Below, piece after piece: positions 1 to 6,248 of a stretch of 6,816 nucleotides of DNA. The position numbers were made by a program, and so were the translations under genes. The notes under the pieces were generated by a model that saw only the letters and a list, made by a program, of their open reading frames with translations, did not search any database and was not told the DNA's origin. This stretch comes from JBARRS01 sp049644345. GTDB taxonomy: Bacteria; Actinomycetota; Thermoleophilia; Gaiellales; Gaiellaceae. Where the stretch lies: NCBI GenBank assembly GCA_049644345.1, contig JBARRS010000170.1, positions 1-6,816 of the forward strand. Direction: 5' to 3'. The number at the start of each line of letters is the position of its first letter. Positions within the stretch are counted from its first letter, which is position 1.

Positions 1-1
1 G

Positions 2-586
2 CCGAGCGAGGACGGGGTGGAGGAGACGCTGGACGCGGTCGACGGGCTGGTCTTCTCCGGCGGCTCCGATCTCGGCCCCGAGACGTATGGCCAGGATCCG
101 CACGAGGAAACCTCGGGCATCGTTCCCGAGCGGGACCGGGCGGAGCTCGGGCTCCTCTCGGCTGCGCTCGAGCGGGACATGCCCGTGCTCGCGATCTGCC
201 GGGGAAGCCAGGTGCTCAACGTCGCGCGTGGCGGCGATCTCCACCAGCATCTGCCCGAGCTCGTCGGCCACGACCGGCACAAGCACAGGTCCGGGGTCTT
301 CGGTGACCACGACGTCGAGCTCGTGGCCGAGACGCGCCTGAGCCACCTGCTTGGCGACCGGGCGCCCGTGAAGTCTCACCACCACCAGGGCTTCGGCCGA
401 CTCGGGGCCGGGCTCGTCGAGTCGGCTCACGCGGACGACGGGACGATCGAGGCGGTCGAGGACCCCTCGAAGCGCTTCGCGCTGGGCGTGCTCTGGCACC
501 CCGAGGCGGGCGAGGACATGAAGCTGTTCGAGGCTCTGGTCGCCGAGGCGCGGGAGTACCGCGCTACCCGGTCGCCGCGGGGCTGA
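2..586 (+). CDS. Gamma-glutamyl-gamma-aminobutyrate hydrolase family protein (peptidase C26, PuuD-like), 5' partial
   Basis: The product is a class I glutamine-amidotransferase-fold hydrolase. PuuD-type members cleave gamma-glutamyl-GABA to glutamate and GABA in the cytoplasm, the last step of the gamma-glutamylated putrescine pathway. Visible hallmarks are an early GLVFSGGSDL loop, the nucleophile elbow AICRGSQVLNVARGG with the catalytic Cys codon at 197-199, a KSHHHQGF segment typical of C26 enzymes, and a C-terminal VLWHPEAGED holding the catalytic His (497-499) and Glu (503-505). The frame is open to the left edge, with codons before the in-frame GTG at 17. About 195 codons are visible against roughly 240-250 for the family, so about 50 N-terminal residues lie outside and GTG 17 is not the real start. 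The 3' end overlaps the convergent gene at 564-1085 by 23 bp. Family is certain. The exact substrate (gamma-glutamyl-GABA or another gamma-glutamyl amide) is inferred, supported by the aldehyde dehydrogenase nearby. Confidence 0.9.
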   Translation, partial: PSEDGVEETLDAVDGLVFSGGSDLGPETYGQDPHEETSGIVPERDRAELGLLSAALERDMPVLAICRGSQVLNVARGGDLHQHLPELVGHDRHKHRSGVFGDHDVELVAETRLSHLLGDRAPVKSHHHQGFGRLGAGLVESAHADDGTIEAVEDPSKRFALGVLWHPEAGEDMKLFEALVAEAREYRATRSPRG

Positions 587-1085
587 CCGGCGGAAGCTCC
601 TCGGGCGCCGGTGCCGTCGGCCCGGGCGCGCCGGGCGGGCGCAACGCGGGCGTCACCGGCGTAACGGGCGCGGCGGGCAGCGGCGGTACCGAGGTAACCG
701 GCGGAGGAGCGGGCTCCGGGTCCACGGCAGTCGCCGTCTCACGCGAGCTCGCGATCGCCTGCGCGACGCCTTCCTTGACTCGCCGCTCGATCTCGAGCTG
801 GAAGATGGCGGTCTGGGCCTGGACGCGATAGCGGAACGCGCGTCCCTCTCCGATCACCCAGCCGATCAGAATGCCGACCAGCGCGCCGAGCAGCGTGGTC
901 GCGACGCCGTACCCGGGCGGAACCGGCCAGATCGAGTGCGCGGGCGTCAACGGAACCGCTCCGAAGACGACGCCGAGGACGCCGCCGGTCACGGCTGCGC
1001 CCACGCGGACCGAGTCCGCCTTACGCAGGAGCTGGTCGGCGAAGCGCTCGATGATCTTGGGGTCGTAGTCCGGACCGCCGCTCAC
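564..1085 (-). CDS. Small two-helix membrane protein with glycine zippers and proline-rich tail, function unknown
   Basis: I do not recognise a named family. The 173-residue product has a charged N-terminus (about 1-27) and a first hydrophobic helix (about 28-46) with Gly at 34, 38 and 42. A short loop rich in Pro and aromatic residues (47-59) follows, then a second helix (about 60-79) with Gly at 67, 71, 75 and 79. Next come a charged, probably amphipathic helix (82-112) and a low-complexity Pro/Ala/Val/Thr tail from about 122 to the end. GxxxG spacing in both helices suggests tight helix packing or oligomerisation; this is inferred. The start is a GTG at 1083-1085 with no Shine-Dalgarno sequence; GATCTT (complement of 1093-1098), 7 nt upstream, is only a weak -10 candidate. 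It is divergent from the aldehyde dehydrogenase and its 3' end overlaps the hydrolase gene. The helices and codon pattern make it look real despite the overlap. Confidence 0.75.
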   Translation of the reverse strand: MSGGPDYDPKIIERFADQLLRKADSVRVGAAVTGGVLGVVFGAVPLTPAHSIWPVPPGYGVATTLLGALVGILIGWVIGEGRAFRYRVQAQTAIFQLEIERRVKEGVAQAIASSRETATAVDPEPAPPPVTSVPPLPAAPVTPVTPALRPPGAPGPTAPAPEELPPVSPAATG

Positions 1086-1122
1086 AGGCCGGAAGATCGG
1101 CGTTTCCGCCGCTCGGCTTGAG

Positions 1123-1138
1123 TCAAACCCGTGTTTGA
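1123..1138. promoter_or_regulatory. Inverted repeat in the divergent spacer, candidate operator
   Basis: A perfect 6-bp inverted repeat, TCAAAC-CCGT-GTTTGA, lies in the 59-bp spacer (1086-1144) between the divergent membrane-protein gene and the aldehyde dehydrogenase. It ends 6 nt before the ATG at 1145. A second, shorter palindrome, TTGA-g-TCAA (1118-1126), overlaps its left arm. The A/T content of the arms stands out from the GC-rich surroundings. Its position suits an operator for a dimeric repressor controlling one or both divergent genes. It could also form a short hairpin in a 5' leader. No regulator gene is in the window, so the role is inferred. Confidence 0.4.
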
Positions 1139-1144
1139 ATAGCG

Positions 1145-2500
1145 ATGGTGAGCCTCGAGGTCCTCAATCCCGCCACAGAAGAGCCGATCGCGCAGCTCGA
1201 GGCGGCCGGCGTCGACGAGACCGACGCCGCCGTCGCGCGCGCCAGGGCGGCCTTTCCGGGCTGGCGAGCGGTCGAGCCGCCGGATCGCGTCCGGCTGCTC
1301 CGCCGGCTGGCGACGCTCGTCGAAGAGAACCTGGAAGAGCTCGCGCTGCTGGAGACGCGCAACGTCGGCAAGCCGATCGGAGACGCACGCGGAGAGGTGG
1401 GCATGGTCGCCGACGTGTTCCACTTCTACGCAGGCGCCGTCGACAAGCACTTCGGCGAGACGATCCCGGTCTCCGGCGGCGTCGACCTGACCTTCCGCGA
1501 GCCACTCGGAGTCGTCGGGCTGATCGTGCCCTGGAACTTCCCGATCGCGATCTCGTCGTGGAAGCTCGGGCCCGCGCTCGCCTGCGGCAACACGGTTGTC
1601 CTGAAGCCGGCCGAGCTGACCCCGCTGACGGCGCTCCGGCTCGCCGAGCTCGCGCTCGACGCCGGACTGCCGGAAGGGGTTCTGAACGTCGTCGTCGGCC
1701 CGGGGTCGGTCGTCGGCCGGCGGCTGGTCGAGCACTCGGACGTGGCGAAGATCGGCTTCACAGGCTCGACCGCGGTGGGGCGGACGGTGATGGCGGGCGC
1801 AGCGGGCACGATCAAGCGCGTCACTCTCGAGCTCGGCGGCAAGTCGGCGAACCTCGTCTTCGCCGACGCGGATCTCGAGAGAGCGGCGGCCGCTGCACCC
1901 TATGCCGTCTTCGGCAACGCGGGCCAGGACTGCTGCGCCCGCTCGCGGATCCTGGTCGAGCGCAGCGCGTACGAGCGCTTCGTCGAGCTGCTCGTCGAGG
2001 CGACGAAGGCCGTCCGGGTCGGAAACCCGGAGGACGACGCCACCGAGATGGGCCCGCTGATCTCCGCGGAGCAGCGCGAGAAGGTCTCGTCGTATGTCGA
2101 CGGGGACGCAAAGCTCCTCTTCCGCGGCGAGTCGCCGCATGGCCCGGGCTACTGGTTCCCGCCCACGCTGCTCGAATGCACGAACGAAGACAGGCAGGCG
2201 CGCGAGGAGATCTTCGGCCCCGTCGCCGCCGTGATCGCGTTCGAGGACGAGGCCGACGCGATCCGAATCGCGAACGACACGCCTTACGGCCTCTCGGGCT
2301 CGATCTGGACCGAGAACGGAGCACGGGGGCTGCGCGTCGCCCGGGCGCTGGAGACGGGCGTCCTCTCGATCAACTCCAACACGTCCGTCCGCGTGCAGAC
2401 GCCGTTCGGCGGCTTCAAGCAGTCGGGCTTCGGCCGCGAGCTCGGGATGCACGCGCTCGAGGGGTACTCCGAGGTAAAGAACGTGTACGTCGCGACCTGA
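1145..2500 (+). CDS. NAD(P)-dependent aldehyde dehydrogenase family protein
   Basis: The product is a cytoplasmic aldehyde dehydrogenase of the ALDH superfamily, which oxidises an aldehyde to its carboxylate with NAD(P)+. All signature residues are present. PWNFP carries the oxyanion Asn131, KPAELTP binds cofactor, and FTGSTAVGR (205-213) is the Rossmann glycine turn. ELGGKS carries the general base Glu229, GQDCCARSR carries the nucleophile Cys263 followed by a second Cys264, and EEIFGPV and PFGGFKQSG complete the C-terminal half. At 451 residues it is somewhat shorter than the usual 470-500. Part of this is a compact stretch between MGPLIS (302-307) and GYWF (335-338). It resembles the aminobutyraldehyde/betaine-aldehyde group. 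With a PuuD-like hydrolase nearby, a PuuC-like role on gamma-glutamyl-aminobutyraldehyde is a reasonable inference, but sequence alone does not fix the substrate. The ATG at 1145 lacks a clear Shine-Dalgarno; GTG 1148 is an alternative. Its stop overlaps the next start (TGATG). Confidence 0.93.
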   Translation: MVSLEVLNPATEEPIAQLEAAGVDETDAAVARARAAFPGWRAVEPPDRVRLLRRLATLVEENLEELALLETRNVGKPIGDARGEVGMVADVFHFYAGAVDKHFGETIPVSGGVDLTFREPLGVVGLIVPWNFPIAISSWKLGPALACGNTVVLKPAELTPLTALRLAELALDAGLPEGVLNVVVGPGSVVGRRLVEHSDVAKIGFTGSTAVGRTVMAGAAGTIKRVTLELGGKSANLVFADADLERAAAAAPYAVFGNAGQDCCARSRILVERSAYERFVELLVEATKAVRVGNPEDDATEMGPLISAEQREKVSSYVDGDAKLLFRGESPHGPGYWFPPTLLECTNEDRQAREEIFGPVAAVIAFEDEADAIRIANDTPYGLSGSIWTENGARGLRVARALETGVLSINSNTSVRVQTPFGGFKQSGFGRELGMHALEGYSEVKNVYVAT

Positions 2501-3267
2501 TGGGCCGCCTCGACGGCAAGGTCGTCGTCATCACCGGCGCCGGCGGTGGAATCGGCCGCGAGGCTGCGGTGCTGTTCTCCGAGGAGGGCGCAAGCGTCTG
2601 CGTCGCCGACGTCAGCGCAGAGCAGGGGGAACGGACAGCGGCCGAGTGCCGCGAAGCGTTCTTCCAGCAGGTCGACGTCACCAACTCTGCGAGCGTGCGA
2701 GGGATGTACGCAGCGGCGGCGGAGCGATACGGCGGCGTCGACGTCCTCTACAACAACGCCGGGATCATGCCGCCCGACGACGCGTCGATCCTCGAGACGG
2801 AGCCGGAGGCCTGGGACCGCGTCCAGGCGGTCAACGCGAAGGGCGTCTACCTCTGCTGCAAGCACGGGATACCGCGCCTGCTGGAGCGGGGCGGAGGCTC
2901 GGTGATCAACGTCGCGTCGTTCGTCGCGCTCGTGGGCGCGGCGACCTCCCAGATCTCGTACACGGCCTCGAAGGGCGCCGTACTCTCGATGACACGCGAG
3001 CTCGCGGTCGAGTTCGCGCGCCGAGGCGTCCGCGTGAACGCCCTCTGCCCCGGGCCGGTGGAGACGCCGCTCCTGATGCGCCTGTTCGAGGAGGATCCCG
3101 CGGCGTACGAACGCCGGCGAATCCACCTGCCCATGGGCCGGCTCGCGCAAGCTCGGGAGATCGCCAACGGCGCCCTTTTCCTTGCAAGTGACGAGTCTTC
3201 GTACGTGACCGGAGCGACGTTTCTCGTCGATGGAGGGCTCACCGCCGCCTACGTCACGCCGGAATAG
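2500..3267 (+). CDS. Short-chain dehydrogenase/reductase (classical SDR)
   Basis: The product is a 255-residue classical SDR oxidoreductase, interconverting an alcohol and a ketone or aldehyde with a nicotinamide cofactor. Visible elements are the TGxxxGIG dinucleotide loop (12-19), an acidic Asp37 after the second beta strand that favours NAD(H) over NADP(H), and the YNNAG motif (84-88). The active site has Ser140 in INVAS and Tyr154/Lys158 in YTASK, followed by PGPVETPLL and a C-terminal FLVDGG typical of the FabG/glucose-dehydrogenase-like branch. Length matches the family. The start is the ATG at 2500-2502, sharing one base with the aldehyde dehydrogenase stop; no Shine-Dalgarno is close, so translational coupling is likely. 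The reading frame stays open far upstream, but those residues are a shadow of the aldehyde dehydrogenase. The substrate is unknown. Adjacency suggests it acts on an alcohol or carbonyl in the same catabolic route. Confidence 0.92.
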   Translation: MGRLDGKVVVITGAGGGIGREAAVLFSEEGASVCVADVSAEQGERTAAECREAFFQQVDVTNSASVRGMYAAAAERYGGVDVLYNNAGIMPPDDASILETEPEAWDRVQAVNAKGVYLCCKHGIPRLLERGGGSVINVASFVALVGAATSQISYTASKGAVLSMTRELAVEFARRGVRVNALCPGPVETPLLMRLFEEDPAAYERRRIHLPMGRLAQAREIANGALFLASDESSYVTGATFLVDGGLTAAYVTPE

Positions 3268-3284
3268 CTGGCACCCTGTTTGTA

Positions 3285-4925
3285 GTGAATCGTCGCCTGC
3301 AATTGCCCGCGCTCGCGGCTGCGGGGGCGTTCGTGCTCGGTCTCGTCAACCTGGCTTCGGCCCTGACGCCGAACGAGCGACCCCGCACCGACCTCCTCCA
3401 GGCGCTCGAGCCGTTCGAGGTCGCGGCGATCGCGCACGCTCTCGCGGTCCCGGCCGCGGTGGGCCTGGTCATCTGCGCGCCGTACCTCTACCGCCGACGG
3501 CTCGGCGCGTGCTATCTCGCGTCTGGGCTGCTCGTTCTGCTCGCCGCGCTCAACCTGGTCAAGGGGCTGGACGTCGAGGAGACGCTCGCGAGCCTCGGCA
3601 TGGCGGCGTTCCTCTGGTGGCGACGGGACGCGTTCACCGTCCGGCACGACCCGGTAAGCCTGCGCTCGGCTCTCTGGCGCATCCCTGCGCTCGCGGTCGG
3701 CACGGTGCTGGTCGCGTTCGTCTCCGTCTGGATTGCGGCGCGCTGGGCCTCCTTCGGCCTGCTCGCGCGCGAGACCGGCGACCTGCTGATCTGGAGTCGG
3801 GGGCCGATCACGTTCCACGACGACGTCGGCCGGTTGCCGCTCGCGATCGAGCTGCTCACGCTCGGCTCTCTCTCCGCGGCGGCGTACCTCGTGCTGCGGC
3901 CCCTCGCCGCGCCCCGGGCGCTGCCGAACCGCGCCGTCAGGCGGATCGCCGAGCGGCTCGTGCGCGAGCACGGACGCGACACGCTCGCGTTCTTCAAGCT
4001 GCGCCGCGACCAGCAGTATCTCTTCGAGCCGCGTGGGCGGGCGTTCGTCGGCTTCCGGGTCGAGAACGGTGTCATGCTCTGCTCGGGCGAGCCGATCGGA
4101 CCGCCCGAAGCGGTGCCGGAGGTGATCGCCGAAGCCGCGGCTTTTGCCGAGCGGCACGGCCTCCGGCTGGCCGCGCTCGGGGTCGGCGAGCCGCTGCTCC
4201 CGCTCTACGAGCGCGCCGGCCTACGGTCGCTGTACATCGGCGACGAGGCGATCGTGGAAACCGCGGGGTTCTCGCTCGAGGGACGTGCGATCCGCAAGGT
4301 GCGCCAGTCGGTCACTCGGCTCGAGCGTGCGGGCTATCAGTCGCAGCTCGTCCAGCTCGGCGAGCTCGACGAGGCGACGATCGCCGAGCTCGAGTCGGTC
4401 GCCGAGCGCTGGCGCGAAGGAGCGCCCGAGCGGGGGTTCGCGATGTCGATGGACTCGCTCCGGAACGAGCACCAGGCCGACAGCCTGGTGGTGCTCGGCC
4501 GTGGCCCCGACGGAGCGGTCGCCGGCTTCCTCCACTTCGTTCCGACATGTGGAGGCGCCGCGGTCTCGCTCTCGTCGATGAGGCGCGATCGCTCGGCCCC
4601 GAACGGCCTCAGTGAGTTCCTCGTCGTCCGTGCAATCGAGGGGTTGCGCGAGCGAGGGGTCGAGGACGTCTCGCTCAACTTCGCCGCTTTCGGGCGCCTG
4701 CTCCACAGCCCGCGGACGCGCTCGGAACGGCTGCTCGGGCGCATCGTGGCGCTCGGGAACCCGTATTTCCAGATCGAGAGTCTCTACCGCTTCAACGCCA
4801 AGTTCTTCCCGCGCTGGGAGCCGCGCTACCTCGTCTACGACCGGCTGCTGGCGCTGCCGCGCATCGGCCTCGCCACCATGTGGATCGAAGGGCAGCTCCG
4901 CAAGCCTTTCGCCCGGGCGTCGTGA
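3285..4925 (+). CDS. DUF2156 / phosphatidylglycerol lysyltransferase-domain membrane protein (MprF/LysX-like)
   Basis: The 546-residue product has an N-terminal membrane half and a C-terminal acyltransferase-like half. Hydrophobic segments lie near 7-27, 46-66, 75-92, 101-112, 133-152 and 187-206. The soluble part from about 215 carries features of the DUF2156/MprF C-terminal domain: CSGEPIGPPE (266-275), a basic KVRQSVTRLERAGY helix (338-351), ERGFAMSMDSL (382-392), LNFAAFGRLL (464-473) and SLYRFNAKFFPRWEPRYLVY (499-518). Relatives transfer lysine or alanine from tRNA to phosphatidylglycerol at the membrane, lowering surface charge. Others in the family have unknown acceptors. The membrane part is much shorter than the flippase region of full MprF, and there is no lysyl-tRNA synthetase domain as in mycobacterial LysX. 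Aminoacyl-lipid synthesis is therefore plausible but unproven. The start is GTG 3285, 17 nt after the SDR stop, with no Shine-Dalgarno; the basic MNRR followed by a helix supports it. Confidence 0.85.
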   Translation: MNRRLQLPALAAAGAFVLGLVNLASALTPNERPRTDLLQALEPFEVAAIAHALAVPAAVGLVICAPYLYRRRLGACYLASGLLVLLAALNLVKGLDVEETLASLGMAAFLWWRRDAFTVRHDPVSLRSALWRIPALAVGTVLVAFVSVWIAARWASFGLLARETGDLLIWSRGPITFHDDVGRLPLAIELLTLGSLSAAAYLVLRPLAAPRALPNRAVRRIAERLVREHGRDTLAFFKLRRDQQYLFEPRGRAFVGFRVENGVMLCSGEPIGPPEAVPEVIAEAAAFAERHGLRLAALGVGEPLLPLYERAGLRSLYIGDEAIVETAGFSLEGRAIRKVRQSVTRLERAGYQSQLVQLGELDEATIAELESVAERWREGAPERGFAMSMDSLRNEHQADSLVVLGRGPDGAVAGFLHFVPTCGGAAVSLSSMRRDRSAPNGLSEFLVVRAIEGLRERGVEDVSLNFAAFGRLLHSPRTRSERLLGRIVALGNPYFQIESLYRFNAKFFPRWEPRYLVYDRLLALPRIGLATMWIEGQLRKPFARAS

Positions 4926-5350
4926 GCGTCCAGGCCGTCACCGTTCCGCGGAACCGCCGGCTACGGACGGTGGCCGTGCTGGCTCTCGCCGGTTTCGCGG
5001 TCGTGATCTTCCCGTGGACGGGCTATCTCGCGGCCACGCTGCCAAGGCAGCGCATCGCGCGGCACTGGGATGTCCTCTGGTCGGGTTTCGACGTCGGAGT
5101 CGGGATGGCCGCGATCGCGACCATCGTCGCGATCGTGCGGCGCGAGCGGTGGGTGGCGATCGCTGCGGCCGTGCTCGGGACGCTGCTCGTCTGCGATGCC
5201 TGGTTCGATGTGCTGACGTCACTCGGGAGCCACGACCTTCGCTGGGCGCTGGTCGAGGCGCTCGGCGGAGAGCTGCCGCTGGCCGCGCTTTGCTTCTGGC
5301 TCGCGCGTGACGCGTTCGAGCTCCCCGGCGCAGGTCAGGCGCCGGGCTAG
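4922..5350 (+). CDS. Four-helix integral membrane protein of unknown function
   Basis: The 142-residue product has about four transmembrane helices (near 14-35, 56-72, 79-97 and 109-130). Its motifs include HWDVLWSGFDVGVGMA, a central TLLVCDAWFDVLTS and a C-terminal GELPLAALCFWLA. I associate this arrangement with a small uncharacterised actinobacterial membrane family; that is recollection, not a search result. The conserved Trp, Asp and Phe within or next to the helices suggest a structural or small-molecule-binding role rather than simple anchoring; this is inferred. The chosen start is GTG 4922, which overlaps the upstream stop as GTGA. The frame extends back to an ATG at 4880, but those 14 codons lie inside the DUF2156 gene and the GTGA junction is the usual coupled arrangement. 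Its TAG stop (5348-5350) is also the first half of the putative pdxS -10 box. Confidence 0.8.
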   Translation: MSVQAVTVPRNRRLRTVAVLALAGFAVVIFPWTGYLAATLPRQRIARHWDVLWSGFDVGVGMAAIATIVAIVRRERWVAIAAAVLGTLLVCDAWFDVLTSLGSHDLRWALVEALGGELPLAALCFWLARDAFELPGAGQAPG

Positions 5351-5353
5351 AAT
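5348..5353 (+). promoter_or_regulatory. Putative -10 box of a leaderless pdxS promoter
   Basis: TAGAAT fits the TANNNT -10 consensus of the major actinobacterial sigma factor and ends 7 nt before the pdxS ATG (5361). Transcription starting 7-8 nt downstream would begin at or next to the A of the start codon, giving a leaderless mRNA. There is no Shine-Dalgarno upstream of pdxS, which agrees. No recognisable -35 hexamer sits 16-18 nt upstream. The first three bases double as the stop codon of the preceding gene. Confidence 0.6.
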
Positions 5354-5360
5354 CTGCTCG

Positions 5361-6245
5361 ATGCTCGAGCTCGGAACGATGCGGGTCAAGACGGGCCTCG
5401 CCGAGATGCTGAAGGGTGGGGTGATCATGGACGTCACCACCGCGGAAGCTGCCCGGATCGCGGAGGACGCCGGAGCGGTCGCCGTGATGGCGCTCGAACG
5501 CGTCCCCGCCGACATCCGGGCCGAGGGCGGAGTGGCCCGCATGGCCGACCCGGACAAGATCCGCGAGATCCAGGAGTCCGTGACGATCCCGGTGATGGCG
5601 AAGGCCCGCATCGGCCACTTCGTCGAGGCGCAGATCCTCGAAGCGCTCGAGGTCGACTACGTCGACGAGAGTGAGGTGCTCACGCCGGCAGACGAGGAGC
5701 ACCACATCGACAAGTGGCAGTTCACTGTCCCGTTCGTCTGCGGCTGCCGTAACCTCGGCGAGGCGCTGCGGCGGATCGCAGAGGGTGCGGCGATGATCCG
5801 GACGAAGGGTGAGGCGGGCACCGGCGACATCGTCAACGCCGTCAGGCACATGCGCTCGGTCTTCGGCGGGATCCGACGGCTCGGGTCGCTGCGCGAGGAC
5901 GAGCTCTTCGCCGAGGCGAAGGAGCTCCGCGCCCCGTACGAGCTCGTGAAGTGGGTGGCCGAGAACGGGCGCCTGCCGGTCGTGACGTTCACCGCAGGCG
6001 GGATTGCGACGCCCGCGGATGCGGCGCTGTGCATGCAGCTCGGCGCCGACGGCGTCTTCGTCGGCTCGGGGATCTTCAAGTCGGACAATCCGTCCGACCG
6101 CGCAAAGGCGATCGTCGAGGCGACGACGCACTTCAACGACCCCGAGATCCTCGCTCGGGTCTCTCAGGGTCTCGGCGACGCCATGAGCGGATTGTCGGCA
6201 GCCGCGCTCGCGCCCGAAGAGCTACTCGAGACCAGAGGTTGGTAG
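5361..6245 (+). CDS. pdxS: Pyridoxal 5'-phosphate synthase lyase subunit PdxS
   Basis: PdxS makes pyridoxal 5'-phosphate from ribose 5-phosphate, glyceraldehyde 3-phosphate and ammonia. The ammonia normally comes from the glutaminase PdxT, with which PdxS forms a 12+12 complex in the cytoplasm. The 294-residue product has the family's standard length and (beta/alpha)8 barrel sequence. Asp24 in GGVIMDVTT, the Schiff-base Lys81 in VMAKARIGHF, and the second catalytic Lys149 in IRTKGEAGTG are all at the positions known for Bacillus PdxS. The phosphate-binding FTAGGIATPADAA and GSGIFKSDNP segments are also present. The start is ATG 5361. A second ATG at 5379 would remove MLELGT and shift the lysines from their conserved numbers, so the first is preferred. 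It lies 10 nt after the membrane-protein gene but probably has its own promoter. No pdxT is next to it: the following gene is unrelated and on the other strand. Confidence 0.98.
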   Translation: MLELGTMRVKTGLAEMLKGGVIMDVTTAEAARIAEDAGAVAVMALERVPADIRAEGGVARMADPDKIREIQESVTIPVMAKARIGHFVEAQILEALEVDYVDESEVLTPADEEHHIDKWQFTVPFVCGCRNLGEALRRIAEGAAMIRTKGEAGTGDIVNAVRHMRSVFGGIRRLGSLREDELFAEAKELRAPYELVKWVAENGRLPVVTFTAGGIATPADAALCMQLGADGVFVGSGIFKSDNPSDRAKAIVEATTHFNDPEILARVSQGLGDAMSGLSAAALAPEELLETRGW

Positions 6246-6248
6246 AGA

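Noticed and set aside
17..19. GTG 17 as the true start of the hydrolase
   Set aside because: The family needs about 50 more N-terminal residues, and the frame is open to the window edge with plausible coding sequence before this codon.
1082..2452. A 456-codon open frame antisense to the aldehyde dehydrogenase
   Set aside because: It is Arg/Asp/Glu/Leu-rich with no recognisable domain, and the opposite strand carries a complete aldehyde dehydrogenase with every catalytic motif. Long antisense frames are expected at this GC content.
1135..2499. Upstream extension of the SDR frame through the whole aldehyde dehydrogenase, as a possible 710-residue fusion
   Set aside because: The upstream residues are Arg/Gly/Ala-rich shadow sequence. 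The SDR fold starts exactly at ATG 2500 (MGRLDGKVVVITGA), which is also the coupled TGATG junction.
3269..3284. A sigma-54-like -24/-12 element, TGGCAC-N5-TTGTA, just before the DUF2156 gene
   Set aside because: The spacing is right, but the -12 element has GT in place of the invariant GC, and actinobacteria generally lack sigma-54. It would also sit only one base before the start codon. Probably chance.
4880..4921. ATG 4880 as the start of the four-helix membrane protein
   Set aside because: It would add 14 residues encoded inside the upstream gene and create a 46-bp overlap. GTG 4922, overlapping the TGA by four bases, is the usual arrangement.
4938..6131. A 397-codon open frame antisense to the four-helix protein and pdxS
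   Set aside because: It has low-complexity Arg/Asp/His-rich composition and lies opposite an unmistakable pdxS. It is a GC-driven shadow.
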